Counted from the first letter of the stretch, positions 1 through 9,439 are shown. The stretch is 64,000 bases of DNA from Rubricoccus sp963708165 (GCA_963708165.1 OY970187.1:2790001-2854000), one strand, 5' to 3'. Numbers and translations: made by a program. Notes: a model not told the origin generated them from the letters alone.

Positions 1-299
1 CCTCGTTCTCGGTCGAGAAGTGGGGCCTGCGCCGCGCACTCTGGAACGGCTGCCTGCGCCTCTACCGCGAGCGCCAGGACGCGGGCTACCCCGTCGAGGA
101 GCCGCACGTAATGTTCGCCCGCTCGCAAGAGCCATTTACGGACCAGATCCGCAAGGAGCAGTTCGAGGAGGCACGTCTGGAAGCCCAGGCCGAGGCCGAG
201 CGCAAGGCCGCGGAGCACGCCGCGACACCGGAGGGCAAGATGGAGGCCGACGCGAAGCAACTCAAGAGCGTCGAGGAGGCGCTGTTCGGCAAGTTCTAG
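1..299 (+). CDS. C-terminal fragment of an unrecognised protein
   Basis: The reading frame is open from base 3 to the stop at 297-299, so the gene begins outside the window. The visible 98 residues have an aromatic start (VEKWGLRRALWNG), then a highly charged Glu/Ala/Lys-rich stretch that is probably a long helix, ending LFGKF. The small ATG-started frame at 111 is the same frame and need not be the real start. I do not recognise the family. A full palindrome of the dispersed repeat lies just after the stop. Confidence 0.6.
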   Translation, partial: SFSVEKWGLRRALWNGCLRLYRERQDAGYPVEEPHVMFARSQEPFTDQIRKEQFEEARLEAQAEAERKAAEHAATPEGKMEADAKQLKSVEEALFGKF

Positions 300-324
300 C
301 CTCTGGCGCAATCATGTTTGCCGG

Positions 325-342
325 GCCTCTGGCGCCAGAGGC
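325..342. repeat. Full 18-bp palindrome between convergent genes
   Basis: Perfect GCCTCTGGCGCCAGAGGC, extended by CCGG on both sides to a 26-base palindrome. It lies between the stop at 299 and the RNA ligase stop at 357, so both transcripts would carry a 7-bp stem with a GCGC loop or longer. It may act as a bidirectional terminator or 3-prime-end hairpin (inference); there is no T-run. Confidence 0.85.
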
Positions 343-356
343 CCGGTCGTGGAGGC

Positions 357-1490
357 TCAGGTGTACTCCGTGCCACCCTTGCGCGTGAGGTACGTGTCGC
401 TGATGGACTTGAGCTGGACGCGGCCCAGTCCAGCGTCCTCGCGCTCGGTCGCGGAGCGCACCACGACGCCCTCGCGCAGGTGCGTCTCGCGCCCGCTCAC
501 GGCTTCCCGGCCCGACGTGTGCTCGGCCAGAGCAGCGGCGGAGTACGGGCCGCGGTAGAGAACCGGGACGCGGTCGAGGCCCATCGCGGCGCACGTCTCG
601 TCCAACTCGGCATCGTTCAAAAACCGGCCGTGGCTGCGCTGCCCGACGTACACGTCGAACACCCGATAGCTGATGGCCTCTGGCGCACCGTCCTCGCGGC
701 CGTAGCGCAAGTCTTGGATGCCCGCGCCGAACACCTCGCCGAGGACAAAGACGGGCTCGGTCACGTCGCCAGAGGCCTCGCCGAAGACGCGGGCGATACG
801 GTCTGCGAGCGCGCGATCCTGCGCGATGCGGGTGTAGACGTTGAGGCGACCTCCGGACGTGTCGAACACGAGGCCCTTGCCCCCCAGGCCTTTGGAGAAG
901 ACCACGACGTTGCCATGCGTGCCGTCCGCCATCGCCAGAGGCAGCACGCCGCAGCCCATAAACGTGCCGTGCAGCTTCTCGGTCATCACGACCGGCTCGC
1001 CATGTTGCAGCACGTCCGGCCAGCGCTTGACGTTCTCGATGTCGTACGCCAGCGTCCGGTCCTGCCCCGCTGCCCACACGTCACCGCCCATCGACGTGGG
1101 CACCGGCGGCACGTACTTCTCGACCTCCAGAAACGCGGCCACGTCGTCGCCTTCGGCGACGGCACGGCGCTCGCCTCTGGCGTTCTCGATCGCGCCCTCC
1201 GCCAGAGGCACGACGAGCCCCTGCGAGAGCACGCCGCGCAGCCGGATCGCCTTGACGCGGTTCTTCTGGCTCCCGGAGAGCTTGCCGACAAGTCCCAGGC
1301 GCTCCTGCAAGTACTCGGGCACGAGCGAGCCCTCGGGGATGTACACCGCGAGATCGCCGGTCTGGTAGCGGTTCTTGACCACGACCGCGCGATAGCCGCC
1401 CACGGCGGCGAGCTCTAAGGCGTCGGCGTTGTCGTGCGGCTCGATGGTGAGGCGCACGACGGGACATTCGGTTCTGACGATCTCGGACAT
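357..1490 (-). CDS. RNA ligase, DRB0094 / Rnl5 family
   Basis: Joins RNA ends using ATP through a covalent lysyl-AMP intermediate. At 377 residues it has the expected two-part build: an N-terminal OB-like module (residues 5-125) and a nucleotidyltransferase core. Motif I is KLHG at 172-175, with Lys172 the expected adenylated residue; motif IIIa is SYRVFDVYVG at 274-283; motif IV is REGVVVR at 339-345; motif V contains VQLKS at 358-362. The family is named for the Deinococcus radiodurans enzyme, proposed to act in RNA repair. It follows carB on the same strand with a 342-bp gap that holds a large inverted repeat, so it is probably a separate unit. The frame is intact. Confidence 0.88.
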   Translation of the reverse strand: MSEIVRTECPVVRLTIEPHDNADALELAAVGGYRAVVVKNRYQTGDLAVYIPEGSLVPEYLQERLGLVGKLSGSQKNRVKAIRLRGVLSQGLVVPLAEGAIENARGERRAVAEGDDVAAFLEVEKYVPPVPTSMGGDVWAAGQDRTLAYDIENVKRWPDVLQHGEPVVMTEKLHGTFMGCGVLPLAMADGTHGNVVVFSKGLGGKGLVFDTSGGRLNVYTRIAQDRALADRIARVFGEASGDVTEPVFVLGEVFGAGIQDLRYGREDGAPEAISYRVFDVYVGQRSHGRFLNDAELDETCAAMGLDRVPVLYRGPYSAAALAEHTSGREAVSGRETHLREGVVVRSATEREDAGLGRVQLKSISDTYLTRKGGTEYT

Positions 1491-1832
1491 GACTCGGAGT
1501 GAAACGGGAGGCCGAATCTCGCGTCGTTTCTCACGCCCTGCCTCTGGCGCACGGTCAGTCGTCCAGAGTGGAATCCCAACGGCCCGAGGCGGCGTGCCTC
1601 TGGCGCCAGAGGCCGCCGCCGAGGGTCACACCCAGTTGTGTCATCCTGAGCGAGCGCAGCGAGTAGAAGGATCTCTGCCGAGTGGTATGCTTCGCACAGC
1701 GCTCTCGTCTCTGGCATGAGGCGCCGTCGCACCAGAGATCCTTCGGCTCTGCCCGCTAGCGCGGCCTCCGCTCAGGATGACACGTCCGGGAGATCGAGGT
1801 ACAGCCGCTGGCGACCGCAACTCCGCCAGAGG
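1491..1832. repeat. Intergenic stretch with a GTCATCCTGAG inverted repeat
   Basis: No gene is seen. The arms near 1638-1680 (GTGTCATCCTGAGCGAGCGC) and 1735-1783 (ending CTCAGGATGACAC) are inverted copies around a centre that includes AAGGATCTCTGCCG. Related copies occur at 9106-9233 and 21259-21392. One full 18-bp palindrome of the dispersed word lies at 1596-1613. Similar GTCATCCTGAGC-type repeats are known from many unrelated bacterial genomes and have no agreed function. Confidence 0.75.
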
Positions 1833-4726
1833 CTACCGCGAGAGGTACAGGTTCCGCATCTCATACGGCTTCGCGATGTGCTCGTCCGTGATGTCGTCCA
1901 CAAACGCAATCGCCTCGCCGGTGGACTTCATCTCCGGGCCGAGCTCTTTGCTGACCTCGGGAAATTTGTCCCACGAGAAGACCGGCTCCTTGACCGCGAA
2001 GCCCGTCAGCGAGGACTCCAACTCGCCTCTGGCGCGGAAGTCCGCAATCTTGGCGCCCAGCATCAGCTTGGAGCCGATGGTGGAGACCGCGACGCCCGTC
2101 GCCTTCGCCACGAACGGGACCGTCCGCGAGGCGCGCGGGTTGGCCTCGATCACGAACACGTGGTCCTCCATCTCGCCAGAGGCGTCGGGCCGCTGCTGCA
2201 CGGCGAGCTGCGCGTTCATCATGCCGACGACGCCCAGTTCGGTCGCGATGGCGACGACGGTGTCTTTGAGCACCTGCACGGTTTCGTCGGACAGAGAGAA
2301 CGGCGGGAGCACGGCGGTTGAGTCGCCGCTGTGGACGCCCGCGGGCTCGATGTGCTGCATCACGCCCGCGATGTGCACCTCGTCGCCGTCGGCGAGGCAG
2401 TCCACGTCGACTTCGATGGCGTTCTCCAGGAAGAGATCGAGCAGGATCTCGTTGTGCGGGAAGCGCTCCAGCACGTCGGCGACGTAGCCCGCCACCTCGT
2501 CCTTGTTGATCGCGATGTGCATGCCCTGGCCGCCGAGCACGTAGCTCGGCCGCACCAGAATCGGGTAGCCGATCTTCTCGGCCGTCTCGACGGCCTCCTC
2601 CACGCTCCGCGCCATGCCGTAGGGCGGGAACGGGATCTCCAGCTTCTCCAACACGGCCGAGAACTTGCCGCGGTCCTCCGCGAGGTCCATGTTCTCGAAC
2701 GGCGTCCCCATGATGGGCAGGCCTCTGGCGACGAACTGCCGCGCGAGCTTGAGCGCCGTCTGGCCGCCGAGTTGGAGGATCACGCCGTCCGGCTGCTCAT
2801 GGTCCAGAATGTCCGCGACGCGCTCCCAGAAGACCGGCTCGAAGTAGAGCTTGTCGGCCACGTCGAAGTCCGTCGAGACCGTCTCCGGGTTGCAGTTGAT
2901 CATGATGGCCTCGTAGCCCATCTCCTTGGCCGCGAGGACGCCGTGGACGCACGAGTAGTCGAACTCGATGCCCTGCCCGATCCGGTTCGGGACCACTAGC
3001 CCAGGATGACCACCTTCTTGCGGTCGCTGCGCGTGCTCTCGGTCTCGCCCTGGTCGTAGGTGCTGTAGAAGTACGGCGTCTCGGCGGGAAACTCGCCCGC
3101 GCACGTGTCCACCACGCGAAACGTCGGCTTCAGGTCGAGCCTCTGGCGCAGCGCGCGCACGTCGGCTTCGGTCGCGTCGTCTTTGACGAGGTAGGCGATC
3201 TGGATGTCGGAGAACCCGTGCTGCTTGAGCTCCAACATGGCTTCGCGGTCCAGCGACGCCAGAGGCCCGGCTTCGGTCTTGCGTTCCAGTTCCACGAGGC
3301 CGTGGATGTGGTCGAGGAACCACGGGTCGACGCGCGTGATGTCGTGGATCTCCTCCACGCTCGTGCCCAGGCGGAAGGCGTTGCGGATCTGGTAGAGACG
3401 GTCCCAGTAGCTCTTGGAGAGCCTCTGGCGGATGATGGTGCGGTCGGGCAGCGGACGATCGGCGCCCAGACCCGAGAAGCCGATTTCGAGTCCCTGCCAC
3501 GCTTTCTGCAGGCTCTCGCTGAACGTGCGGCCGATCGCCATCGTCTCGCCGACGGCCTTCATCTGGGTCGTCAGCTCCTCGTCGGCGCCGTCGAACTTGT
3601 CGAAGTTGAAACGCGGGACCTTGACCACGACATAGTCCAGCGCGGGCTCGAAGCACGCCGAGGTGGTGCCCGTGATCTCGTTGGGCAACTCGTCCAGCGT
3701 GTAGCCGACCGCCAGCCGCGCGGCCACCTTCGCGATGGGATAGCCTGTGGCCTTGGACGCCAGCGCCGACGAGCGCGAGACGCGCGGGTTGATCTCGATC
3801 ACGATCATCCGGCCCGTCGCCGGATCGACGGCGAACTGGATGTTGCAGCCGCCCGCGAACGTCCCGATGGACCGCATCGCCTTGATGGCGGCATCGCGCA
3901 AAAGTTGGTACTGCGGGTCGGTCAGCGTTTGCTGCGGCGCGACGGTCACGCTGTCGCCGGTGTGGACGCCCATCGGGTCCACGTTCTCGATGGAGCAGAT
4001 GATGACGACGTTGTCGTTGGCGTCGCGCAAGCAGCTCCAACTCGTACTCCTTCCAGCCGACGAGGCATTCCTCGATCAGCACCTCGTGGACAGGAGACAA
4101 TTCCAGCCCGCGCGTCACCTTGTAGTCGAAGTCCTCGGCCTTCCACACGATGCCGCCGCCCATGCCGCCCATCGTGAACGAGGGCCGGATGACGACCGGC
4201 TCGAAGCCCAGCCCGAGCCCGCCGTCCTCGCCTCTGGCGAGATCCTGCGCGATCTCCTTGGCTTCGAGAAGCGACTTCGCCACTTTGCTCCGCGCCTGAT
4301 CGATCCCGATGCTGTCCATCAGGTCGCGAAACGCCTGCCGGTCTTCGGTGATGTGGATCGCGTCGATGTCCACGCCGATCACGTGGATGCCCTCCTTTTC
4401 CCAGTAGCCCTCCTGGTGGAGTTTGTCCGCGAGGTTGAGCGCCGTCTGGCCGCCCATCGTGGGCAGACACCGCGTCCGGCTTTTCCTTCGCGACGATCTC
4501 CTTGATGCTACTTCGGCGTTAGCTCCTGGAGGTAGACCTTGTCCGCCGTCATCGGGTCGGTCATGATCGTGGCCGGGTTGGAGTTGACCAGGATCACGCG
4601 GTAGCCCTCATCGCGCAGCGCGCGGGCCGCCTGCGTGCCGGAGTAGTCGAACTCGCACGCCTGCCCGATCACGATGGGGCCGCTGCCGATGAGGAGGATG
4701 GACTGGATGTCGGTGCGCTTGGGCAT
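1833..4726 (-). CDS. carB: Carbamoyl-phosphate synthase large subunit (several frameshifts)
   Basis: Makes carbamoyl phosphate from bicarbonate, ammonia and two ATP for arginine and pyrimidine synthesis, with CarA supplying ammonia. It starts MPKRTDIQSILLIGSGPIVI at 4726, like E. coli CarB, and the two ATP-grasp halves follow at about the usual total length. The gene is split over three frames. Aligning to the family by eye needs an extra T near 4507 (after VYLQELTPK), an extra T near 4468 (before LPTMGGQTALN), an extra G near 4030 (WKEYELELL / RDANDNVV), and two extra bases near 2990-2996 (VVILG / SGPNRIGQG). The length (3n+2) fits five single-base insertions. Every part of both synthetase domains is present, so sequencing error is more likely than decay. 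It is read after carA and a small gene on the same strand. Confidence 0.9.
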
Positions 4727-4736
4727 CTAGAAATAC

Positions 4737-4817
4737 GGGTACGAGGTACCGGGTACGAGGTACAGGAGAAAGCGAGGCCTCTGGCGGGGCGTACCTCGTA
4801 CCCCGCACCTCGTACCT
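4737..4817. repeat. GGTACGAGGTAC direct and inverted repeats
   Basis: Two direct copies of GGGTACGAGGTAC near 4737-4766 face two inverted copies (GTACCTCGTACC and GCACCTCGTACC) near 4791-4817. Together they can form a long hairpin in the short gap between the small gene at 4824 and carB. A GCCTCTGGCG word sits in the loop. Function unknown; a processing or pausing hairpin inside the carA-carB transcript is possible. Confidence 0.7.
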
Positions 4818-4823
4818 TCGGCG

Positions 4824-5051
4824 CTATGCGCCCATAAAGCCGCCGACGGTCTTGGTCTCCTCGCGCTCCAGGATCACGAGCGCGGCGAACTGCGCGGGGC
4901 CGTTGTAGCCGCCGACGCCGCCCATGGCGGTCGTGGAGACGAGGCGCCAGCCTTCGTTGAGGTGGCGGGTTAGCTCGTCGGCGTTGCTCCCGTCGCCATC
5001 AGCGCGGTGGGTGACGACGAGGGCTTTCTTCTTGGTGGTGGAGTCGGTCAT
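4824..5051 (-). CDS. Small conserved protein, DUF4177-like
   Basis: A 75-residue protein, MTDSTTKKKALVV onward. The core DELTRHLNEGWRLVSTTAMGG followed by FAALVILERE resembles the short DUF4177-type fold, in which a strand and helix (LNxxGWxLVS) precede a final strand reporting on a partner or ligand. No catalytic residues are evident. It lies between carA and carB on the same strand and may be co-transcribed with them, but nothing ties it to carbamoyl phosphate. The family assignment rests on a short pattern only. Confidence 0.55.
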   Translation of the reverse strand: MTDSTTKKKALVVTHRADGDGSNADELTRHLNEGWRLVSTTAMGGVGGYNGPAQFAALVILEREETKTVGGFMGA

Positions 5052-5371
5052 TGGAGTGCGGTGGGGTTCGGCCTGGCGTCCGGCGGGCGCCAGGGAGGCG
5101 GGGAGGGGTCGGGGTTTGGCGCGTGGCCGCTGCTCTTTCAGGGAGCAGTGCTAGAGGAGCGCGTGGGTAGAGGTCCGTCCAAGCCGTTGGTCGAGGGCCA
5201 CCGACCGTTTTCCGCACATGCGCAGTGGGTAGGTAAAGGGGAAGCCGAGCGCGCGGTGCTGGCGCCAGAGGCGTTCGAGGGTTTGAAGGGGGCGCTCTTC
5301 GCGTGGCGTGCCGACCGTCTTACGGATCGTCCACGGGCCAGGCGAGTCGGGCTGCTGTCGGTTGTCGGCCA
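5052..5371. other. Gap between carA and the small gene
   Basis: No convincing gene. Short frames exist on both strands but show no family pattern, and their composition is ordinary for noncoding DNA here. A tail-to-tail pair of the dispersed word (CGCCAGAGGCCTCTGGCG, 5383-5400) lies just inside the 3-prime end of carA. I see no T-run terminator after carA, so read-through into the small gene and carB is plausible. Confidence 0.5.
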
Positions 5372-6561
5372 TCACGATGCAGCGCCAGAGGCCTCTGGCG
5401 AGATGGCTGTTTCCTCGTCCCCCTTCCCGCGTCCCCCATCACCCATCATCGCCAGGAACTCGTCGAACAGGTAATGGCTGTCGTGCGGGCCGGGGCAGGC
5501 CTCGGGGTGGTACTGCACGGAGAAGCCGGGGAAGCGCGCAAAGCGCAGGCCCTCGACCGAGCCGTCGTTGAGGTTGCGGTGGTGGACGGCCGCGGTAGCG
5601 GGCGTGACCGAGTCCGGGTCGACCGCGAAGCCGTGGTTCTGGGTCGTGATCTCGACCTTGCCGGTCTCGGTGTTGAGGACGGGCTGGTTGGCGCCGCGGT
5701 GGCCGACCTTCATTTTGAAGACCTCCAGGCCTTCGGCGAGAGCCATGAGCTGGTGTCCCAGGCAGATCCCGAACAGAGGCAGGCCGCTGGCGATGGCTTC
5801 GCGGACCGTTTCCACCGAAGCAGGCATCGCGCGCGGATCTCCAGGTCCGTTGGAGAAGAAGATGCCATCTGGGTTCCACGCCTGGACCGTCGCCAGAGGC
5901 GTGTCGTGCGGGAAGAGGCGGATCGTCGCGCCTCTGGCGGCGAATGAGCGCAGGATGTTGCGCTTGACGCCGTAGTCGTAGACGGCGATGCGGGGTCCGT
6001 CGCCAGAGGCTCCGACGGGTTGCGCCTCTGGCGAGACGCTGTCCAGCGTAAAGTCTTCCGCTTCGGCCACGCTCACGCGAGAGGCTAGCTCCAGCCCGGC
6101 CATGCTGGGCACGGCCTTGGCCTTGGCGACGAGCGAGTCGTCGTCCAAGTCCTCGGACGAGACAACGCGTTCATCACGCCCTTCTCGCGGATGTGCCGCA
6201 CGAGCTGCCGCGTGTCGATGCCGCTGATGCCCACCAATCCGTGGCGCTCCATCCACGTCGCCAGAGGCTCCTCGGACGTGTGGTTGCTGGGCACCTCGCA
6301 GAACTCGCGCACGACCAGTCCCGCCACCTTCGGGCCGTCGCTCTCGGACGCGGCGCCAGAGGCCCCGTAGTTGCCGATGTGCGGGTACGTCATCATCATG
6401 AGCTGGCCGACGTAGCTGGGGTCGGTCAGGATTTCCTGATAGCCGCTCATGCTCGTGTTGAAGCACAGCTCGCCGCCGGTCTCGCCTCTGGCGCCGACGG
6501 CGATGCCGGTGAGGACGAGCCCATCTTCGAGGGCGATCTTGGCGGGGGCGGTCTCGGTCAT
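5372..6561 (-). CDS. carA: Carbamoyl-phosphate synthase small subunit (one frameshift)
   Basis: Class I glutamine amidotransferase subunit that releases ammonia from glutamine for CarB. It starts at 6561 (MTETAPAKIALEDG). The N-terminal CPSase domain runs to about residue 150, followed by the GATase domain with the nucleophile motif FGICLGHQLM and the His-Glu pair in VQYHPEACPGP. The frame changes near 6160-6166, where REKGVMNA passes to VSSEDLDDD; one missing base (GTTGTC instead of TTGTC) would restore it, and the 3n+2 length agrees. A promoter at 6770-6801 and an intrinsic terminator at 6651-6676 lie upstream, suggesting control by attenuation. The last residues (SPEASG) are encoded by the dispersed repeat. 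Confidence 0.9.
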
Positions 6562-6650
6562 GCGCGGACGGGGCGGGGCCTCTGGCGACAGGGGCTTCGG
6601 GCGGGACAGCTTCTGGCGTGAGCGCACGGGGCGACGTGCGGAGCAGATAC

Positions 6651-6676
6651 AAAAACAGCCCTCCCGAGGGAAGGCT
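6651..6676 (-). terminator. Intrinsic terminator in the carA leader
   Basis: Read on the minus strand it is AGCCTTCC, loop CTCG, GGAGGGCT, then GTTTTT: an 8-bp stem (one G-U) and a U-run. It stands about 90 bases before the carA start and downstream of the candidate promoter, so it can act only on carA-carB transcription. This is the position of an attenuator. I could not identify a leader peptide rich in Arg, a PyrR-binding sequence or a clear antiterminator. Confidence 0.65.
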
Positions 6677-6769
6677 GGACGAGAAAACGGCGGAGCCGAG
6701 GGGCTGGCTGGCCCCAGTCGGAAATCGGCAAGTGCAGCGGTGTTGGCGGCATCGGGCTCCGTGGTTTTT

Positions 6770-6801
6770 CAAAGCTACACGCACAGCGCGAGCGGCGGCA
6801 A
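6770..6801 (-). promoter_or_regulatory. Bacteroidota-type promoter for carA
   Basis: On the minus strand, TAGCTTTG (6777-6770) matches the TAnnTTTG -7 element exactly, and TTG (6801-6799) stands 21 bases upstream, as expected for the -33 element. Transcription would start near 6763 and give a leader of about 200 bases containing the terminator at 6651-6676. The assignment relies on the consensus known from Bacteroides and Flavobacterium. Confidence 0.55.
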
Positions 6802-7017
6802 GGCGATCCCGCCAGAGGCCGGGTCTTCACGCGCCGTTCGGGGATGCTTTGGGTGGCGGGCTGTCCCGAGACGGCTGCTCCGCCACCACGCCCGAGCCCT
6901 CTAGCGCCGCGCACCCACCTCGGGGCGGCCAGGAGTGGCCCCTCGGCGCGGCGCGGCTCGCGTATTCTTTCGCGCCTCCCCTCGCGCGAGGAGCGCCTCT
7001 GGCGCGTTCCAATTCCT

Positions 7018-7788
7018 ATGCCGCTCCGCCGCCCCCGCTTCCCCGACGAGCGCGACCCTCACGTCGCGACGCGCACGCTCGCGTGCCTGGCGGCGAGCAT
7101 CGGCGTGGCGCTGCTGGCGGTCTTGTTCTGGCCCGCGCGCACGGCGCCAGAGGCCGCAGCGTTCGATACCGAAGCTGCCGTGCTGGACGTGATGGAGGTG
7201 ATCGAGATCGTGCCCACGTCGCAGCCTCCGCCGAGCGACCGGCCGCCACCGCCGCCGCCTCTGGCGATGGCCGACGTGCCGCCCGTCGAGGTCGAGGACC
7301 TGATCGAGATCGAGGACTTGATCGTGGACCGCTTTCAGGTGGACACGCCCACGCCGCAGCCGTCGGCGCCCGGGCCTCCGGCCCCGCCCGCACCTCCCGG
7401 CCCGCCTGCGCCGCCGCGCGGGCGCCCCGCGGCCACAGGCCCGACGGGGCCGGTACTGGTCCGCCAGCCGGATACCGTCCCACAGACGCGCTTTGCACCG
7501 TTTCCCGAGTACCCGGATGCTGCTCGGCGCGCGGGCGTGCGGGCGCGTGCGGTCGTGGAAGTGCTCGTGAGCGAGGGCGGGCGCATCCTGGAGGCCGAGA
7601 TCGTCGAGCGCGTCGTGATCGACAAGCGCGGCCGCGAGAGCCAAGTTGCGCAGCTTCCGCACGGCATGGACGGCATCGCGCTCGCGACCGCCCGGCGCTA
7701 CACGCACCGCCCGGCTCGGCACGAGGGCCGCACCGTGCGCACGTACACGCGCATCACGCTCGACTTCGGCACGGAGCGCGGCGGCTGA
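7018..7788 (+). CDS. TonB family energy transducer
   Basis: A 256-residue protein that probably couples the proton-motive force of the inner membrane to outer-membrane receptors. It has a short cytoplasmic start, one membrane segment at about residues 24-42 (LACLAASIGVALLAVLFW), a long Pro-rich periplasmic spacer (runs of PPPPPP and PAPPAPPGPPAPP), and a C-terminal TonB domain from about residue 165 (FPEYPDAARRAGVRARAVVEVLVSEGG) to the end. The ATG at 7018 is preferred because it places basic residues directly before the membrane segment. There are no exbB or exbD genes beside it. The 456-bp gap before it belongs mostly to the carA leader. Confidence 0.85.
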   Translation: MPLRRPRFPDERDPHVATRTLACLAASIGVALLAVLFWPARTAPEAAAFDTEAAVLDVMEVIEIVPTSQPPPSDRPPPPPPLAMADVPPVEVEDLIEIEDLIVDRFQVDTPTPQPSAPGPPAPPAPPGPPAPPRGRPAATGPTGPVLVRQPDTVPQTRFAPFPEYPDAARRAGVRARAVVEVLVSEGGRILEAEIVERVVIDKRGRESQVAQLPHGMDGIALATARRYTHRPARHEGRTVRTYTRITLDFGTERGG

Positions 7789-7843
7789 GATGGCCGTCGC
7801 GTGACGCCGCGGGCCTCAGGCGGCCCATCCTCCAGCACCACGA

Positions 7844-7861
7844 GCCTCTGGCGCCAGAGGC
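7844..7861. repeat. Full 18-bp palindrome after tonB
   Basis: Perfect GCCTCTGGCGCCAGAGGC between the tonB stop (7788) and the iadA start (7874). Here the flanking genes are co-directional, so the palindrome could serve as a 3-prime hairpin of the tonB transcript. Confidence 0.8.
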
Positions 7862-7873
7862 TAGCTTGCGCGC

Positions 7874-9040
7874 ATGGCCGCTCTCACCCTGTTTCTCGAC
7901 GCCGACGTTTTCGCCCCCGAGCCGCTCGGGCGGCGCTCCGTCCTCGTCGGCGGCGGTCAGATTGTGTCCATCTCCGAGCGCGCGCCGTCGCTGGCGGGCG
8001 TGGACGTGGAGACCATCGACGTGGAGGGCGCGAGGTTGGTGCCGGGGCTGATCGACCTGCACGTACACGTCACCGGCGGCGGGGGAGAGGCCGGGCCCGA
8101 GACCGCCGCGCCCGCGCCCGCGCTCAGCCACTACACCCGCGCAGGCGTGACCAGCGTCGTCGGCCTGCTCGGCACCGACGACACGACGCGCACGACGGCG
8201 GGCCTCTTGCGCCAGGTGCGCGGCCTCTGGCGCGAGGGCCTCAGCGCGTGGGCGTGGACCGGCGGCTACCACCTGCCCCCGACGACGCTGACGGGCTCGG
8301 TCCGCGGTGACATCGCGCACCTGCGCGAGGTCATCGGCTTTGGCGAACTCGCGCTCAGCGACCACCGCTCGTCCCAGCCGACCGTCCACGAAGTCGCGCG
8401 TGTAGCGGCCGACTGTCACGTCGGCGGGCTGCTCACCGGCAAAGCGGGCGTGCTCCACTGCCACATGGGCGACGGCGCCAGAGGCCTCGCCATGCTCCGC
8501 GAGATCCTCGGCACCACCGAGGTCCCGCCGCGCACGCTCCACCCCACGCACGTCAACCGCAAGCGCGCGCTCTGGGACGAGGCGTTAGAGTTCGCCGAGC
8601 GCGGCAGCACCATCGACGTAACCGCCTTTCCGCCCGAGTTCGCCGAAACCGACGAAGTCGGCGCTGCCGAAGCGGTCCGTGCCTACGTCGCCGGCGGCTT
8701 GCCTCTGGCGCAGCTCACGGTCTCCTCGGATGGCGGCGGCTGCCTGCCCCACTTCGACACGCAGGGCGAGATGACGCGCATGGACTTCGCCACGAGCGGC
8801 GCGCTCGCAGATCTTCTCGCGGATCTTCTCGCGGGCGGCATGGCGCCAGAGGCGGCGCTCGCGCCGTTCACCTCCAGCCCCGCGAGCCTCTTGCGCCTGG
8901 GCGGCAAAGGACGAATCGAAGCGGGCGCCGACGCCGACCTCGTCATCCTGGGCGACGATCACCGCCCACGCGACGTGATGGCGCGCGGACGCTGGCACAT
9001 CCGCGGCGGCGAGGCGGTCGTGCGCGGCACGTTCGAGTGA
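7874..9040 (+). CDS. iadA: Isoaspartyl (beta-aspartyl) dipeptidase
   Basis: An amidohydrolase that splits beta-aspartyl dipeptides. At 388 residues it has the binuclear-metal signature DLHVHVTGGGGEAGP at 61-75 (His63, His65), HCHMGD at 195-200, PTHVNR at 224-229, and the DGGGCLP stretch that carries the catalytic Asp. In the segment IGFGELALSDHR, Glu158 stands where E. coli IadA has the carboxylated bridging lysine, so this enzyme should hold its metals without lysine carboxylation (inference from alignment by eye). The cyanophycinase gene follows on the same strand: its beta-Asp-Arg product is the expected substrate, so the pair forms a complete cyanophycin-degrading route. Confidence 0.9.
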   Translation: MAALTLFLDADVFAPEPLGRRSVLVGGGQIVSISERAPSLAGVDVETIDVEGARLVPGLIDLHVHVTGGGGEAGPETAAPAPALSHYTRAGVTSVVGLLGTDDTTRTTAGLLRQVRGLWREGLSAWAWTGGYHLPPTTLTGSVRGDIAHLREVIGFGELALSDHRSSQPTVHEVARVAADCHVGGLLTGKAGVLHCHMGDGARGLAMLREILGTTEVPPRTLHPTHVNRKRALWDEALEFAERGSTIDVTAFPPEFAETDEVGAAEAVRAYVAGGLPLAQLTVSSDGGGCLPHFDTQGEMTRMDFATSGALADLLADLLAGGMAPEAALAPFTSSPASLLRLGGKGRIEAGADADLVILGDDHRPRDVMARGRWHIRGGEAVVRGTFE

Positions 9041-9439
9041 GGCAGTGCTGCGCGTTGCCTTCGTCCGGGACGTAGCGCTCCGCCTCTGGCGCTACAGCCC
9101 CCAGATGTCATCCCGAGCGACGAGGGGTCGAGTCTCAGCCGACGCCAGAGGCTTGCCCAGCGCGCGAGCATCCGGCGAGTAGATCCCTCGGCGGAGCCTG
9201 CCCTGAGCGCAACCGAACGGGCTCAGGATGACACGTAGTAGAGATTCGCCGCAGCCTCTGGCGCCAGAGGCGAGCGGGAAGCAGCTTTGCCCGGAACCCG
9301 GAACCGGACCGGACCCGAGCGCCAGAGGCCTGCCTCACCGCCAATCCTCCCGCACCCCGCTTTCCCCGGCACCTCACAGGCGCCTCACTCCGCCAGAGGC
9401 GACCTTGCAGCACCGGCTCTCACCCATCGGACCTTCCCT
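9041..9439. repeat. Intergenic repeats between iadA and cyanophycinase
   Basis: No gene is seen. A divergent copy of the GTCATCC...GGATGAC inverted repeat occupies about 9106-9233, and a full 18-bp palindrome of the dispersed word lies at 9254-9271. Further half-words occur at about 9327 and 9392. With this much inverted-repeat material in the gap, iadA and the cyanophycinase gene may be transcribed separately. Confidence 0.65.

Noticed and set aside
1833..4726. carB as a true pseudogene
   Set aside because: All domains are preserved, the shifts are single bases, and many other conserved genes in the window show the same defect; sequencing error fits better.
5007..5474. Possible genes in the gap between carA and the small DUF4177-like gene
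   Set aside because: Frames on both strands overlap each other, lack any family pattern, and would collide with the carA 3-prime end.
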